Shown: positions 1 through 10,505 of the stretch, piece by piece
How positions within the stretch are numbered: position 1 is the first letter of the stretch
Layout: each line of letters starts with the position of its first letter
NCBI RefSeq assembly: GCF_011745365.1
Contig: NW_024468916.1
Location: forward strand, 2,215,630 to 2,279,629
Source of the DNA: Cryphonectria parasitica EP155
Lineage: Eukaryota > Ascomycota > Sordariomycetes > Diaporthales > Cryphonectriaceae
Direction of reading: 5' to 3'
DNA: 64,000 bases
Notes under the pieces: model-generated
Told to the model about the DNA's origin: nothing
The model's database searches: none
The model's input: the letters and a program-made list of their open reading frames with translations, nothing else
Position numbers and translations under genes: made by a program

Positions 1-297
1 AGGGTGGGAAGGGAGACGAGGGAGAGGCCGGCGCGGTGGGTGGATGTTGTTGAGCTGGCGCGACAGAGAGAGGAGAGGGAGTAGAGTGGTGAGTGTGTCG
101 GTGAATCTTCCTGCTCAAGACAGGTTGCCATGCCTTAGTGTTGCTGTGGATGTTGTTGTATATAGAAGCGATAAGGAGCGGTAGACGATGAGAGGCTTAG
201 ACAGCAGTAGCAGATACACCAAAAGACAAAGACAGTCACAGACTCACAGACACATATTCCTAAACTATATTTATCCCAAATATAGACAAATGAACAT
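1..297. other. Window edge, no gene seen
   Basis: Purine-rich stretch followed by an AT-rich block just downstream of the GH78 stop codon. I see no coding signal. It probably holds the 3' untranslated region of the GH78 gene and, at the far left, flanking DNA of a gene outside the window. Confidence 0.4.
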
Positions 298-2352
298 TTA
301 GGTCACCACAATACTATGATTCCCACCCTTGACATCGCTCACCAGCACCGTATCGAATACCACCCCACTCTTCCTCAGCCAGGTCGCCTCAACCTCCTGT
401 CCATCCACGTTCACAGTCGGTAGCACCCCCTGCTCCACCACCGGCAGCGTCAAATTCCCCAGCGTCCCCGTCGGCGTGTTCACCCGCGCCGTATAGCCTC
501 CTGCTCCTCCACCACCAGTCGTCCACGCGGCGCTGAACTTGCCCAGGCTCGTGCTGAACCCGCCCTCGGCAAAACTGAGGTTGCCAAACTGCGGCGCAAA
601 GCTCCAGGTGCTGCCCACCCTCCCCGTGACGCTCAGCCCCAGCACATACTCGGTCAAGGCAGACGTCGGCCCGGACGACCACCCGTGCGAGTGCGACGGG
701 TAGCTGAAGTCGTTGTCGTACCCCCGCGCCCACCGGTAGCCAAAGGTGCCGTTGATCAGGTACCCCTCCATCACCGTCGACTGCGAGCCGTTGGGGTTGT
801 GCAGGTACCAGCCCCAGCTGTCGCGGATCAGCTGGAGCGCGCGTTCTGTCTGCCCCGCCGTGAGATGGGCCTGCACCTCGAACCCGCTGATAAAGGGGGA
901 GATGTTCCCCGGCAGCTCGGGGCTGTTGGGCCCGATGGGCGTCCAGTTTTCTGTAAGGCGGGACGAAATGCTCTGCGCCGTGTCGCTGTCTGCGTCCACA
1001 AGCCCAAAGAGCACTGACATGCTGTTTGCGTCCTGTGGGTGCAGGGTAGTAGCGGTGGCGTTGTCCTTGAAGGCGCCGTACGAGAAGTCGAAGCAGTACT
1101 CCAACGTGGCGTTCTGGAGGGAGGACGCGCGGGACAGCCAGAGTGTGCTGTTGGCCGTGTCACCTATCCACTCGGCCAGGGACGATCCAGTGTTGAGCGT
1201 GCGATAGAGGATCATCTGTGCCTCGGACATGTTGAAGCCTGTCTGCAGACGTGCCCAGTCCCGCGTCCCTGTGACGTTGAGGAGGCCTGGGGCCAGGACC
1301 TTGCCGTAGATAAAGTCCATGGCCCGCAGGTAGCCATCGTAGTTCTCGGCAAGGAAGGCTGTATCGTTGGTGAAGAGGAGGTAGTTGTATGTGCCGATCA
1401 TGGTCCACATGTGGTACGTGTCGCTATCCTGTTGAAGAAGAGGGGGCCCTGCTTCGGGAAACGATCCATCCGCGTTCTGGTTGTTGTACATGGTCTGGAG
1501 GGCATTCTTGACACTGTCGAGATCCCCAATGGAGACAAAAGTCGACGGCACGGCGACACCCATATCACCAGGCCAGACCGCCCTGTCGCGCTTCGCACCG
1601 TCCACGATGATGGTGTCACCAGGACCCAGCGTACCATTGTTCGCCCAGCCCGTGTGCAAGAAAGGGACCCATCTTCCAAAGTTGACAGGCACCGCATTCG
1701 TCTGCAGAGTGTACGCGCCCGAGTACCAGATGGCGTTCAGCAGGGCATCCGAGCTGTGAAAGTACCCCTGGTACGCCTTCAGGTTTGACCACGTGGGCTG
1801 GAAGCCGATCTCGAGCTGGATCGACGACAGGTCCACAGAGGCGGACTCGGCAATGAGGAACAGCGTCAAGTACCGGAAACCACCCCGCAGCCGCTCGTCG
1901 GGCATCACATAGCTGACGTCGCCCGCCCCGGTGAAGTTGGCGTAGATGGCGCCGTCAGGCCCGACAAACTCGCCGTTCGACGAATCAGACCACTCACCTA
2001 TCCAGTTCTTCCCCTCGGTGAAGGCGAGACCCACGGCACCGGAGCTGTTCCCAGAGGCAGTGAATTCCAGGTGGACGATGCCACCCACCTCCTTGCCGAA
2101 GTCGAAGACGAGCTGGGAGCCATTGCCGGCAAGATTCGCAGTGCCGTTCCAAGAGGAGATGATCTCGCCGTTGCTCGCTGAGAGGATGGACTGCGGAGGG
2201 ACGAGGCGAGAGTCAGGGGCGAAGATGTCGTCGTCCCATACGCCCGGAAAGGCGGCCTCTGTGATGGCGCTGCAGGTGGTGTTCCGCCAGCACGAGTCGC
2301 CCAGGACAGGCACAGCAGCCAGCAGGCCAAAGAATAGGTTCAATACCACCAT
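298..2352 (-). CDS. Secreted alpha-L-rhamnosidase-like glycoside hydrolase (GH78, six-hairpin fold)
   Basis: Intronless, 684 residues from the chosen start. The reading frame is open to an ATG at 2520, but the ATG at 2352 opens directly into a hydrophobic signal peptide (MVVLNLFFGLLAAVPVLG, cleavage likely before DSCW), so I start there; the longer start would bury the signal. Many N-x-S/T sites fit a secreted glycoprotein. An N-terminal beta-sandwich-like part is followed by the alpha/alpha barrel: the motif DGAKRDRAVWPGD fits the conserved GH78 segment carrying acidic catalytic residues, and the block WTMIGTYNYL and the C-terminal HSHGWSSGPTSAL are typical of fungal GH78 proteins. The family releases terminal rhamnose from pectin rhamnogalacturonan or glycosides outside the cell. 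The family call is firm; the substrate is inferred. Length is somewhat short for GH78, matching the short fungal subgroup. Confidence 0.85.
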   Translation of the reverse strand: MVVLNLFFGLLAAVPVLGDSCWRNTTCSAITEAAFPGVWDDDIFAPDSRLVPPQSILSASNGEIISSWNGTANLAGNGSQLVFDFGKEVGGIVHLEFTASGNSSGAVGLAFTEGKNWIGEWSDSSNGEFVGPDGAIYANFTGAGDVSYVMPDERLRGGFRYLTLFLIAESASVDLSSIQLEIGFQPTWSNLKAYQGYFHSSDALLNAIWYSGAYTLQTNAVPVNFGRWVPFLHTGWANNGTLGPGDTIIVDGAKRDRAVWPGDMGVAVPSTFVSIGDLDSVKNALQTMYNNQNADGSFPEAGPPLLQQDSDTYHMWTMIGTYNYLLFTNDTAFLAENYDGYLRAMDFIYGKVLAPGLLNVTGTRDWARLQTGFNMSEAQMILYRTLNTGSSLAEWIGDTANSTLWLSRASSLQNATLEYCFDFSYGAFKDNATATTLHPQDANSMSVLFGLVDADSDTAQSISSRLTENWTPIGPNSPELPGNISPFISGFEVQAHLTAGQTERALQLIRDSWGWYLHNPNGSQSTVMEGYLINGTFGYRWARGYDNDFSYPSHSHGWSSGPTSALTEYVLGLSVTGRVGSTWSFAPQFGNLSFAEGGFSTSLGKFSAAWTTGGGGAGGYTARVNTPTGTLGNLTLPVVEQGVLPTVNVDGQEVEATWLRKSGVVFDTVLVSDVKGGNHSIVVT

Positions 2353-5300
2353 GTTTGAGAGCTTGACACCCCAAAGGTGTTGATTCGTGCAAGCCTGAGC
2401 ATCATGAAAGGGGGACTTCTCACCTTGATATATGATGATGAACTTATCATCTACGCATCTCGCGCCGTCTTTGCTCGAGCCAATAAGAAAACTGGCAACA
2501 AAAGGCGGCGAGGAGACCAAATAGTTCGGTACATTGTCAGGACCGAGATGACACTAAATTATCCGGAGTGGAAAGATTTCCTTTGAGGCGGAAAAGGGTA
2601 GCAACCTGCAGGAAAGGGCTCGTCAAGTGAGTTGCCAAAAGTCAAGGCAAGGCAGGATTCTGGAGATTATCCCTGCAGATCATGCGGGGATCAATCCCAA
2701 CCGCCAGAAGATCCGGGGTCCCGCATTCTCGCTCGATTTGGGCCGAGAAAGTAGAGTCAAGGTTAAGGTTGTTTCTGTGGAACAAGTCTGCAGGTTCCCA
2801 CCAAGATCATCAACCCACCTACTTGGTTGAGGTTGTATCCAGAGCAGACCGTCTAAGGAAGACCTCAACACGCTGCTACTTCAGCACGACTTGAACAGAC
2901 CTGTCTTCACAAGTCAACCTGCGATGACACATATGAAAGAAAAAAGGAGGGGGGGAGGGCTGAGAGGGGCAGACTATATCTCACACTTGACGTCGAATAT
3001 TGTCCAGGCCTACTGTGAGCCCCAGGAGCCTAGAGGAGATCATCACGAGAGTCTCTTCGTGATAATAGATCAACCTATCCGAGATTCGACGCACTGGAGC
3101 CCAGACCTTTGGGTCCAGGTGGACCTCAAGTTCCTGAGATGTAAGATGCGGTGCTACATCGTCCCGTAGATCGCGGGCGCCTCGTAGGGCTATAGGAACG
3201 CCCCCCGCCCCCCATTTTGTGTTCATATCCCACGGTTTCCAAGGTAGCGCTGCTTGGCGTCGTTACCCGATAGGTTGTATTGCGAAACAAGGACGGTTAT
3301 GCCGAACATGAATCTTCCTTTTCATCAGCCTTCATATGGGATACCTGAGTAGGAGCTCGACGGCAATCTCTCAGTGCACCCGGGATCTTGACGGGACACA
3401 GCGTCGTCTTGCATCAAGGAGTTCTGCAATGGATATGCAAAAGAGGGTCCTCTCATAACCCAGCCACGGCGTGAGTGACACGTATGTGCGTGCTTCCAAT
3501 GCACAGCACAGAGATGAACCTCAGGTCTTCCCTCTGAATAATAACCCACATCGACAAGATCCTCCTTCCAAGGTGCCACTGGGCTGTGATGGTGCTGCGA
3601 CCAGGCTGCGATCACTTCTCTGACCACTCGATGTACCGTACGGGGGTACCTTGCTGGAGCTCATGCACGCGGCACAGTGACTCCGAACTCCTCTTCTAGG
3701 TCGAGAGTGCGTCCTGATTGAAGGAAAACCCACTGAGTTCCGCAGCAGCCGGACTGCCCTGGTCCAATTTGATAGAAATGGGGTAGACTCCCACAGATCC
3801 AGCTCAAAATTGTTGGAATTCAAAGATGTGGCCATCCAACATTTTGAGCTGTTGCTTCAGTAGATCTTGACGATTCGTGGGGTCTTCATGATGGGGTTGA
3901 TGAACATGTGTAAAAGAAAGACCAAAGCCTGAACGATCAGCAAAGGACAGATTTGGCATGCAACGGGCAGAGTAGTCCGACAACGAGGAAGATGAGTCCC
4001 AAGCTTCCTTTTCGAGGTCCCCAAATGACATCTGAGCCTGGCGAGTCGTCTAGAAGGGAGAAGTCTCGGCCCAGCGGGACGCTCCCAGTGGTGCGAAAAA
4101 CGGAAAGGGTCAGAAGGACAACAGGCATCGCGACGCAGCCAGCCCCGCGAAACGTTCGATACTGATGACGACACTTGCAGATCTGCCTTTCAAATCTTGT
4201 CTGTTGCTGCTGGTTGTCCTTGCATGCTGTTGGTGATGGTTGTTGTTTGCTGGTTCCTGATAACGAGGTGGAGCTCTGATCCAGCACTTGCAAGCCTTAC
4301 TGTAAGTTGTTTCCTGTGTCGTGTCGCTGTGTTTGGTCAGGAGAGCCGAAAGGCCAAGGTCGATCCAGTGCTCCAGAATAATTATAGGATACCTGCCACG
4401 ATTCAAGGTCCTTCTTCATGCTGGTGGCTCTTGTGTCAATGGGCCCTGGTTTGGGCAAGCATGGCTGGTCCCGAAAGCGAGGTGAGAGGAGGGCCCACTT
4501 CGGACTGACAGTGGACCGTTCAGGCTCGAGATCTTTGTCAGACATCAATCAAGGACGTAAAAGACTGACTAGTCAAGACTTGGGCATTCAACCCGTCGCT
4601 TCGGCAGCATACTATTTCCGTACGATAATTCCAATACAGTCCAATTTTCCCATGGCTTGGTTCCTGAAGAAGAAGAGGAAGAAGGAGAAGAAAGAAACAC
4701 ACTTGGACTGGTCTTAAGTGGTACCTTTTTTGGTCAACAAAGCCTTGAGATGAACTCAATGTCAAAAAGCCTCCAGAAGGGGGAAACCGTGGAACGGCTT
4801 TCTACGCGCTAATGCAACTCTCTGGGGGGATCCTTCCCACTATTCTTTAGGGGTGAGGGGGGGCAGGTTAGTGGCTTGCAACCTAGGCGCTTAATGACGA
4901 TATTGCAAGTGAGGGCCCCTATCAGGGCACCAGGGCTCACCAGACGACAGCGGGAGAGGCCTGTTAGGTCCCAGATCCCAAAAAATGGGGGGTGGAGTCC
5001 AGCCCCAGTCGCCCCTAGTTCGACTTCTCTTCTAGAAAACTATTGGAGCCAAGCCTAAATCTCACCTCTGGAAACTGGGCTCTACAGTACTCGACGACGT
5101 CCTCGGGACGCTGGGACAACACACCCTCCTCTCTTGTACAACCCGCCCCCCCACCGGTGTTTTGGCATCTGCGTTTCTGCCTGCAGCGTCTCCTCCATGC
5201 ATTTTTCTTCACCAATCTGGTCACCTTGTTAAACTGTACAATGCAATACGATCTCCTTTTCACAAGTCACCCACGATCCTAACGCAGCTTACATTTCAAC

Positions 5301-5808
5301 AAGGCCCCAATCCTCTAGGCACGTTTGTCCAACAAGACAAGAAAGGGAACGAAGTTAAACTTGACCCCGGCTGCCTGATCCACCCGTGCCACCTGGACTG
5401 AGCCTCGAGCAGCGAGCCCCCCCCCCCCCTTAACAGCCTGACCCTTCCACCATATTGTCTCTCAATAGTACCGTCTTTAAGCCCGATTGCGACGGAGACA
5501 CACTCACAGTCCTGCGAGATCCACTCTATCGCCCATCTCCTGAATTTGATTTCGTCCGAATCGCTTCACTCTGGAAAACGCTCTGTCCTTGCCTCAAACT
5601 TTGCTGCTCTCTTCTCTGCTCTCCGTACGCCGGCGCCCCTGCCTCGCCCAGCCGACCAACCCCTCCCGCCCCGTGTGATCGTGACGCGACCGAAAACCTT
5701 CTCTAGCTTTTAACGTCAGACGATCACTGTGTATAAAGGGGCGAACAGCAAGGGGGAGGACTGCTGGCTTAGGAAAGGCCTTGGGACGAGGCCTCTCCTC
5801 GACTCCAG
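2353..5808. other. Intergenic region between divergent GH78 and Zds genes
   Basis: About 3.4 kb without a convincing gene: all open frames are short, lack introns with branch sites and show no codon bias. It should hold the GH78 promoter near 2353-3000 and the Zds promoter near 5000-5800. A C13 run lies at 5417-5429, and 5450-5700 is pyrimidine-rich, as is common upstream of filamentous fungal genes. Confidence 0.5.
5732..5737 (+). promoter_or_regulatory. TATA-like box upstream of the Zds gene
   Basis: TATAAA 72 bp before the proposed start codon, in a pyrimidine-to-purine transition. The spacing would allow a short leader of roughly 40 nt. Position and motif only; no transcript evidence. 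Confidence 0.35.
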
Positions 5809-8800
5809 ATGATGGTATGTTTCTTCTTCCTGTGTCTTTGCCTGCTTGCCTCTTGCGCTGCTGTTAAGGAGAACCGGCGACCGTTGAATCCCCCTCCCCT
5901 CAAGGGATGCTGGTGCGGTGCGGGGATCTGACTGCTGCTGCTACGCAATACATGCTGCTGTGGTCCCTCAAATGCTTCCGACCCGTGGGTCCTCGTGGGA
6001 AAGCAGCTACGTCTTCATACACACACACAGACACGCATGGATTTGACCTAGTCGGACTGACACATGTTGCCAACTTTATTAGACCTCATCTAGGCCTCGC
6101 GATGTTGGCGGCAGCTTTGCAAGCCGACGTGGTCACGCCAACACGCTCTCCATATCAGACCCTAGTCACCACGTCACAGAGGCAATAGGCACTCTATACG
6201 GGTCCGATGACAACGATTCAGACACCGAGTCTCGCGAGAACCGCAAGAGCCGACCTCTAAGCTTCCTCTCTTATGGGGAAGACCAGCTGCCGAGCCGGAC
6301 CAGAGACACAGGCGAGCCCGACGACCCCCGGCGCGCCTTGCAGCGCTCGCAGACCGATACGACCCATCTGTCGCCCCAAGATGCGAACACTACTGTAAAA
6401 AAGTCCAACACTATGCCGTCGCGAATGTCTATACAGAGGATGCCGTCCTCCGAGAATGGGCCCATGTCGCCCTCGGGGCCCATGTCGCCAACACCTTCCC
6501 TGCGGGACTTCCAGGCCGCAGAGAGTTCCATGCCCATGACCAACATCGACAATCCAAGAGACATTGCCCAGGAGCTAAGCAACCTGCAGGCTCTGCGGCG
6601 GATGTCGATGGATGTGGGTAGTGATCCTGACCTGATGCCTTTCCAGGGCATAGTCCCGATCCCCTCAATAGCACCCACCGGCGATGACGACGAGTCCGAT
6701 CCCTCTCGGCTGCTCTGGGTGCCTGCCAACGTGCACCCTGAGCTGGCACCAGAGCAGTTCAAGAGCTTCCTCGAGAGGAGGGTCACCTCGATGAAGAGGA
6801 GGTCCGGAGAGTCGATGCTTTCCGCTGAGGGAGTTCAGCGCAATGACTCTTTTGGTCTGCGACGTACCAAGTCTAAACTGTCCCGCCAGATTGACAACTC
6901 AGGTGGTCGCGGAGGCGAGGGCTACGTGGACGGTGCGGAGAGATTAGAACGGCAGAAGTCACTCAACGGATATGCGACACCAGAGCTAAGCCTGGACGAG
7001 CTTGTCAAGGACCCGACCAAGGCCGTACAAAAATTGACAAAGGATGCCTCCGAGGGAGCCTCGAGCGATGTCATCCTGCCCGTGGCACCGGGCATGGGTC
7101 TGCGGCGGTCAACCCGAACGCAGTACCGGAAGGGTGGAAGCATGCGCGGCGACCGATCGGCTTTCTCCAAACGCATGGCACAGAAGCTGTCTGATACCCA
7201 GGAAGAACCTCTTCCACCGATGCCGACAATGGATGCGCCTCCCGGACCAGGAATATCTCGCGTGCAGACCGAGCCAGTGTCAACGGAAAACTTCTCGAGA
7301 CCGAAAAAGTCTATCAAGCGGCAGCAGGGCTTCTCGCGAGAGACACCCCCGCAGATTGTCGAGCCTTCCGCCACCCAGGCTTTCGAATCTGCACCAGAGC
7401 AACAAGAGCAGCAGAGCCACGGAAGAAGTGCTTCAGATCCCGAAGAGACAGTGCAGGCCGTCGAGCATGCACCCTATATTGAGCAGACCCCCCAGTTCGA
7501 GCAATTAGACGCCACAAGACAGTTTCCAGAAAGATCATCTTCACAATCAGCGAGGGCGCAGCATTCTCAGGAATCACAAGCCCCGCCGGTCCCGCAGCAT
7601 CGCCCACAGGAAAGAGTTGAACAGCGCACGTATTCTCGCGATAATCAACGCACACCGTCAGGGCGCCAGGCCATGCCGCCCGCGCCACTCGATAACGTAC
7701 CAGGAAACGCGACCAAGACCATGAATGATATTACATCTCCTGGGCATGGCCCCATCCGCACAGACAACCTCACGATGGTACCGACCTTCACAGCAGAATC
7801 TGACCGGAAGAAGAGGGACAGCGACGGCGAGTCAACCAAGTCAAGCAGCGGCTGGAAGTGGTTCAAGAGCGAGGACAAGAAAAAGAAGGAGAAGGAAAAG
7901 GAACGAGAAAAGGAGAGGGATGAACAGGCGAGGAGATCCAAGTCAACAAAGGCTGCCGAGAAGCCGCACGAGATTGCTCGACTTGACGTGCTCCAAAACT
8001 CGATCGAAAATGTCGTTGCGAAAGGGAGAGAAAGCCTTCTCCTGGACCGAGACAGCGTCGATAGTAAGCTCCAGGAGGAGAGGAAGAAAGACACCAGCCG
8101 CAAGTCGAGTGACGGCAGAAAGGAGAAGGATGGGTTCTTTGGGTCCATTTTTGGAAACAAGAAAAAGTCCGAGAGAGACTCCTCGAGCAGAAAGCAGCTA
8201 CGCCCGCCCTCGCCCGAGGCGCCACCACCAAGACTGCTCAAACCCGATGTCGACTACCCGTATACGCGATTCCCGATCCTGGAAGAACGGGCCATCTACC
8301 GCATGGCCCACATCAAACTTGCAAACCCCAAGCGGAACCTCCTCTCGCAAGTCCTACTCAGCAACTTCATGTACTCGTATCTGGCCAAGATTCAGGCTAT
8401 GCACCCGCAGCTCCAGGTACCTGTCTCGCCACAGCAAAAGCGCCTGGAGGAGGAGAGGCAGCGCAAGGAGCAGGAGGCCCAACAGGCCTACATGGAGCAG
8501 CAGATGCAGCAGCAGCAGTCGGCCCAGAACAGCATCGACCAGTACAACTTTGAGTACCACCGGGTCAGTAACCTAATTTCCTTCGCCCTCCAGAGTTAAC
8601 ATCTCTTTTCACAAAAAAAATAAAAATAATCCGTGTGCAATTTCTTTTTGGTTATCCAACGTCTTTTCTAACGAACTGTCTAGTCATCCAACCAATACGG
8701 TGACTCTGAGGGCGATTACGTCGATGAAAATGGCGAGCCGTACGATTACGACCAGGGCCAGGCGCACGGTGGGTATGAAGGACATCATGGGCAAGATGGC

Positions 8801-8896
8801 GGATATAGATATGGGCACGACGCATACGGGCAGCAGCAGCTCTACTACGATGGCCATGACCATCAACGACATCAGGACGAAGATGAAATGTGGTGA
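5809..8896 (+). CDS. Zds1/Zds2-family protein (PP2A-Cdc55 regulator, cell polarity and mitotic exit)
   Basis: Proposed exons 5809-5814, 6083-8563 and 8684-8896, giving 899 residues. Exon 1 is only ATG ATG before a GTATGT donor; intron 1 has a CTGAC branch site at 6056-6060 and an AG at 6081-6082. The splice joins in frame to SRRGHANTLSISD and SHHVTEAIGTLYG, the conserved N-terminus of filamentous Zds proteins. The last intron (8564-8683) has a CTAAC branch site near 8668. The Zds C-terminal domain lies at about residues 722-775 (YPYTRFPILEERAIYRMAH). The middle is disordered, with a Lys/Glu-rich charged stretch around 7870-7930. The tail is rich in Tyr, Gly, Asp and His and ends EDEMW. In yeast, Zds proteins bind PP2A-Cdc55 and act in mitotic exit, silencing and polarity; the role here is inferred. 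Confidence 0.85.
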
Positions 8897-10505
8897 AAGA
8901 AGCGACAAAGTCTGGGGAGACCGGAGGGGGAGTGAAATCGAAACGAAAAACAAAAATATATACATGGGGGCAGCTGACTGGGCGCGTGGAGTGCATACAT
9001 CAGCATAAGCAGGAGGGACCAGCGATAGAAGGAGGCTGTCATGATACGTATCCTGCAGAAAGGAGGAAGGGTGACCGGGAGGGAGGTATTCTGGATCTAA
9101 CGTAGTAATATCTGCATAAGCATGGAGTTTGTGGATGTGACTGGCTTCAGCTGCACTGTTGGGATGACAAGGAGCAGGCGGGTCACTTCCGAATTATTTC
9201 GAAGCATTCTTTCTGCTCCCTACTTTCTATACTATACATACATACGTACCTAGTTAACCACCTCCCCTTGGAGCGTTTAGTAGTAAAGTAAAGAAACTCG
9301 GCATTTAAAAAGGACAACACTTGAGAATGGCGGTATTGCATGTTGAGACGACTATGCTGATGAGGGCAATGTTCCTCGAGGAACAAGAAGAGAGAGAAAA
9401 GGGATGCGATTTCAAGAGGTTTTGGCCATTTAGCAGTCTAATTACGACTTCCCTATTCGAATGAAGTCGAATAGTAATAATTCGTAGGAAATACCATATA
9501 TACACACATCTTCGTACGTATGGCATCCGTCACCTCCCAAATGAAGCGTCCCTATTTGCATGTGGCTCTAGACGCACGGGCTCGCAAAGGAGGTCAATAA
9601 ACTTTAGCGCAGTTGGATACACGCTAACCCCTAAAAGGTAAGTTCTGGTGCCTAGCTGGCAAGGTTCGGTCGCGAGGAGCTCGACGTGAGGATGGAGCTG
9701 TTAGCGTATAGATTTGCAAGTCAGAACGCGCGAAAGAGTAAGGAACGAGGGAAAGAAGCGCAACTCATCATTGCCAAATCCAAATCGCATCCCCCTTCCG
9801 ACACGTCGACAGCATCGATCACGACCGTCCTCCACCACCTCACAAGCCCGTACGATACCTAGGGCTGTCTCAAGGACCCTACCCTTTATCGAATCGAAAT
9901 TGACAACTACTATTTTCTCTCTGCCTGCAGGCCGCCGTCCGACACACGATTCGCCCCACAGTTTTGCCCAGCGAGGCTCTTTGCGACCCACGACCTTTCA
10001 AAGAAGTGTCCCAAGACGTACAGACACGCACCACGCCCACACAACCTGCGAGAGAGCGTTGAACGAGGCCCAAGCTTCTGAGCCATTGAGGGTAGACACT
10101 TCGTCCTCGTCTCTTTCTGGCAGTGACAAAGCTCACGTCTTACTCGCCCACCCCATCTCCCCAATCACCACCACCACCCTCCCAACCAACGCCGGCTGTC
10201 CTCTCCCTCTGAACTCTTCAATCCTAGAATGGCCAACGTGAGCGCCCTTTGTCATTTATCAATTGTTTGAGTCTTGCCAGTCTATCAAAACACCCCTCTC
10301 CCCTCCGTGTCCCTCCCTCTCCGACATAGGAAACACCCCCACCCTTGTTATTGTTGGGCGTGCCCCATCCAAACCACCACCCTTCCGTTGTACATCTCGT
10401 CTCTTGTCCCATTTGAACTTCGTCTTCTGCTACAAACCCCTTTCCTCTCCTGCGCGGCCATCCTCTCCTCCCCCCCTCCCCCCCTCCCCCCTATTTTCGT
10501 CAAAC
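8897..10505. other. Intergenic region and probable leader of the DUF2433 gene
   Basis: 8900-9700 is AT-richer with no gene signal and should hold the Zds terminator. From about 9700 the sequence becomes pyrimidine- and CA-rich, the composition of a long 5' leader. A frame open from 9714 to 10241 has no codon bias or domain and is probably chance. I assign no gene. Confidence 0.45.

Noticed and set aside
3804..4406. Overlapping short minus-strand frames
   Set aside because: None exceeds 120 codons or has a start and codon bias; no homology recognised.
6271..8241. Several antisense frames (up to 198 codons) opposite the Zds gene
   Set aside because: Shadow frames of a Ser/Lys/Glu-rich coding region; Ser/Phe-rich with no domain.
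9714..10241. 175-codon frame upstream of the DUF2433 gene
   Set aside because: Composition of a leader, no codon bias or domain, no good splice to the next exon.
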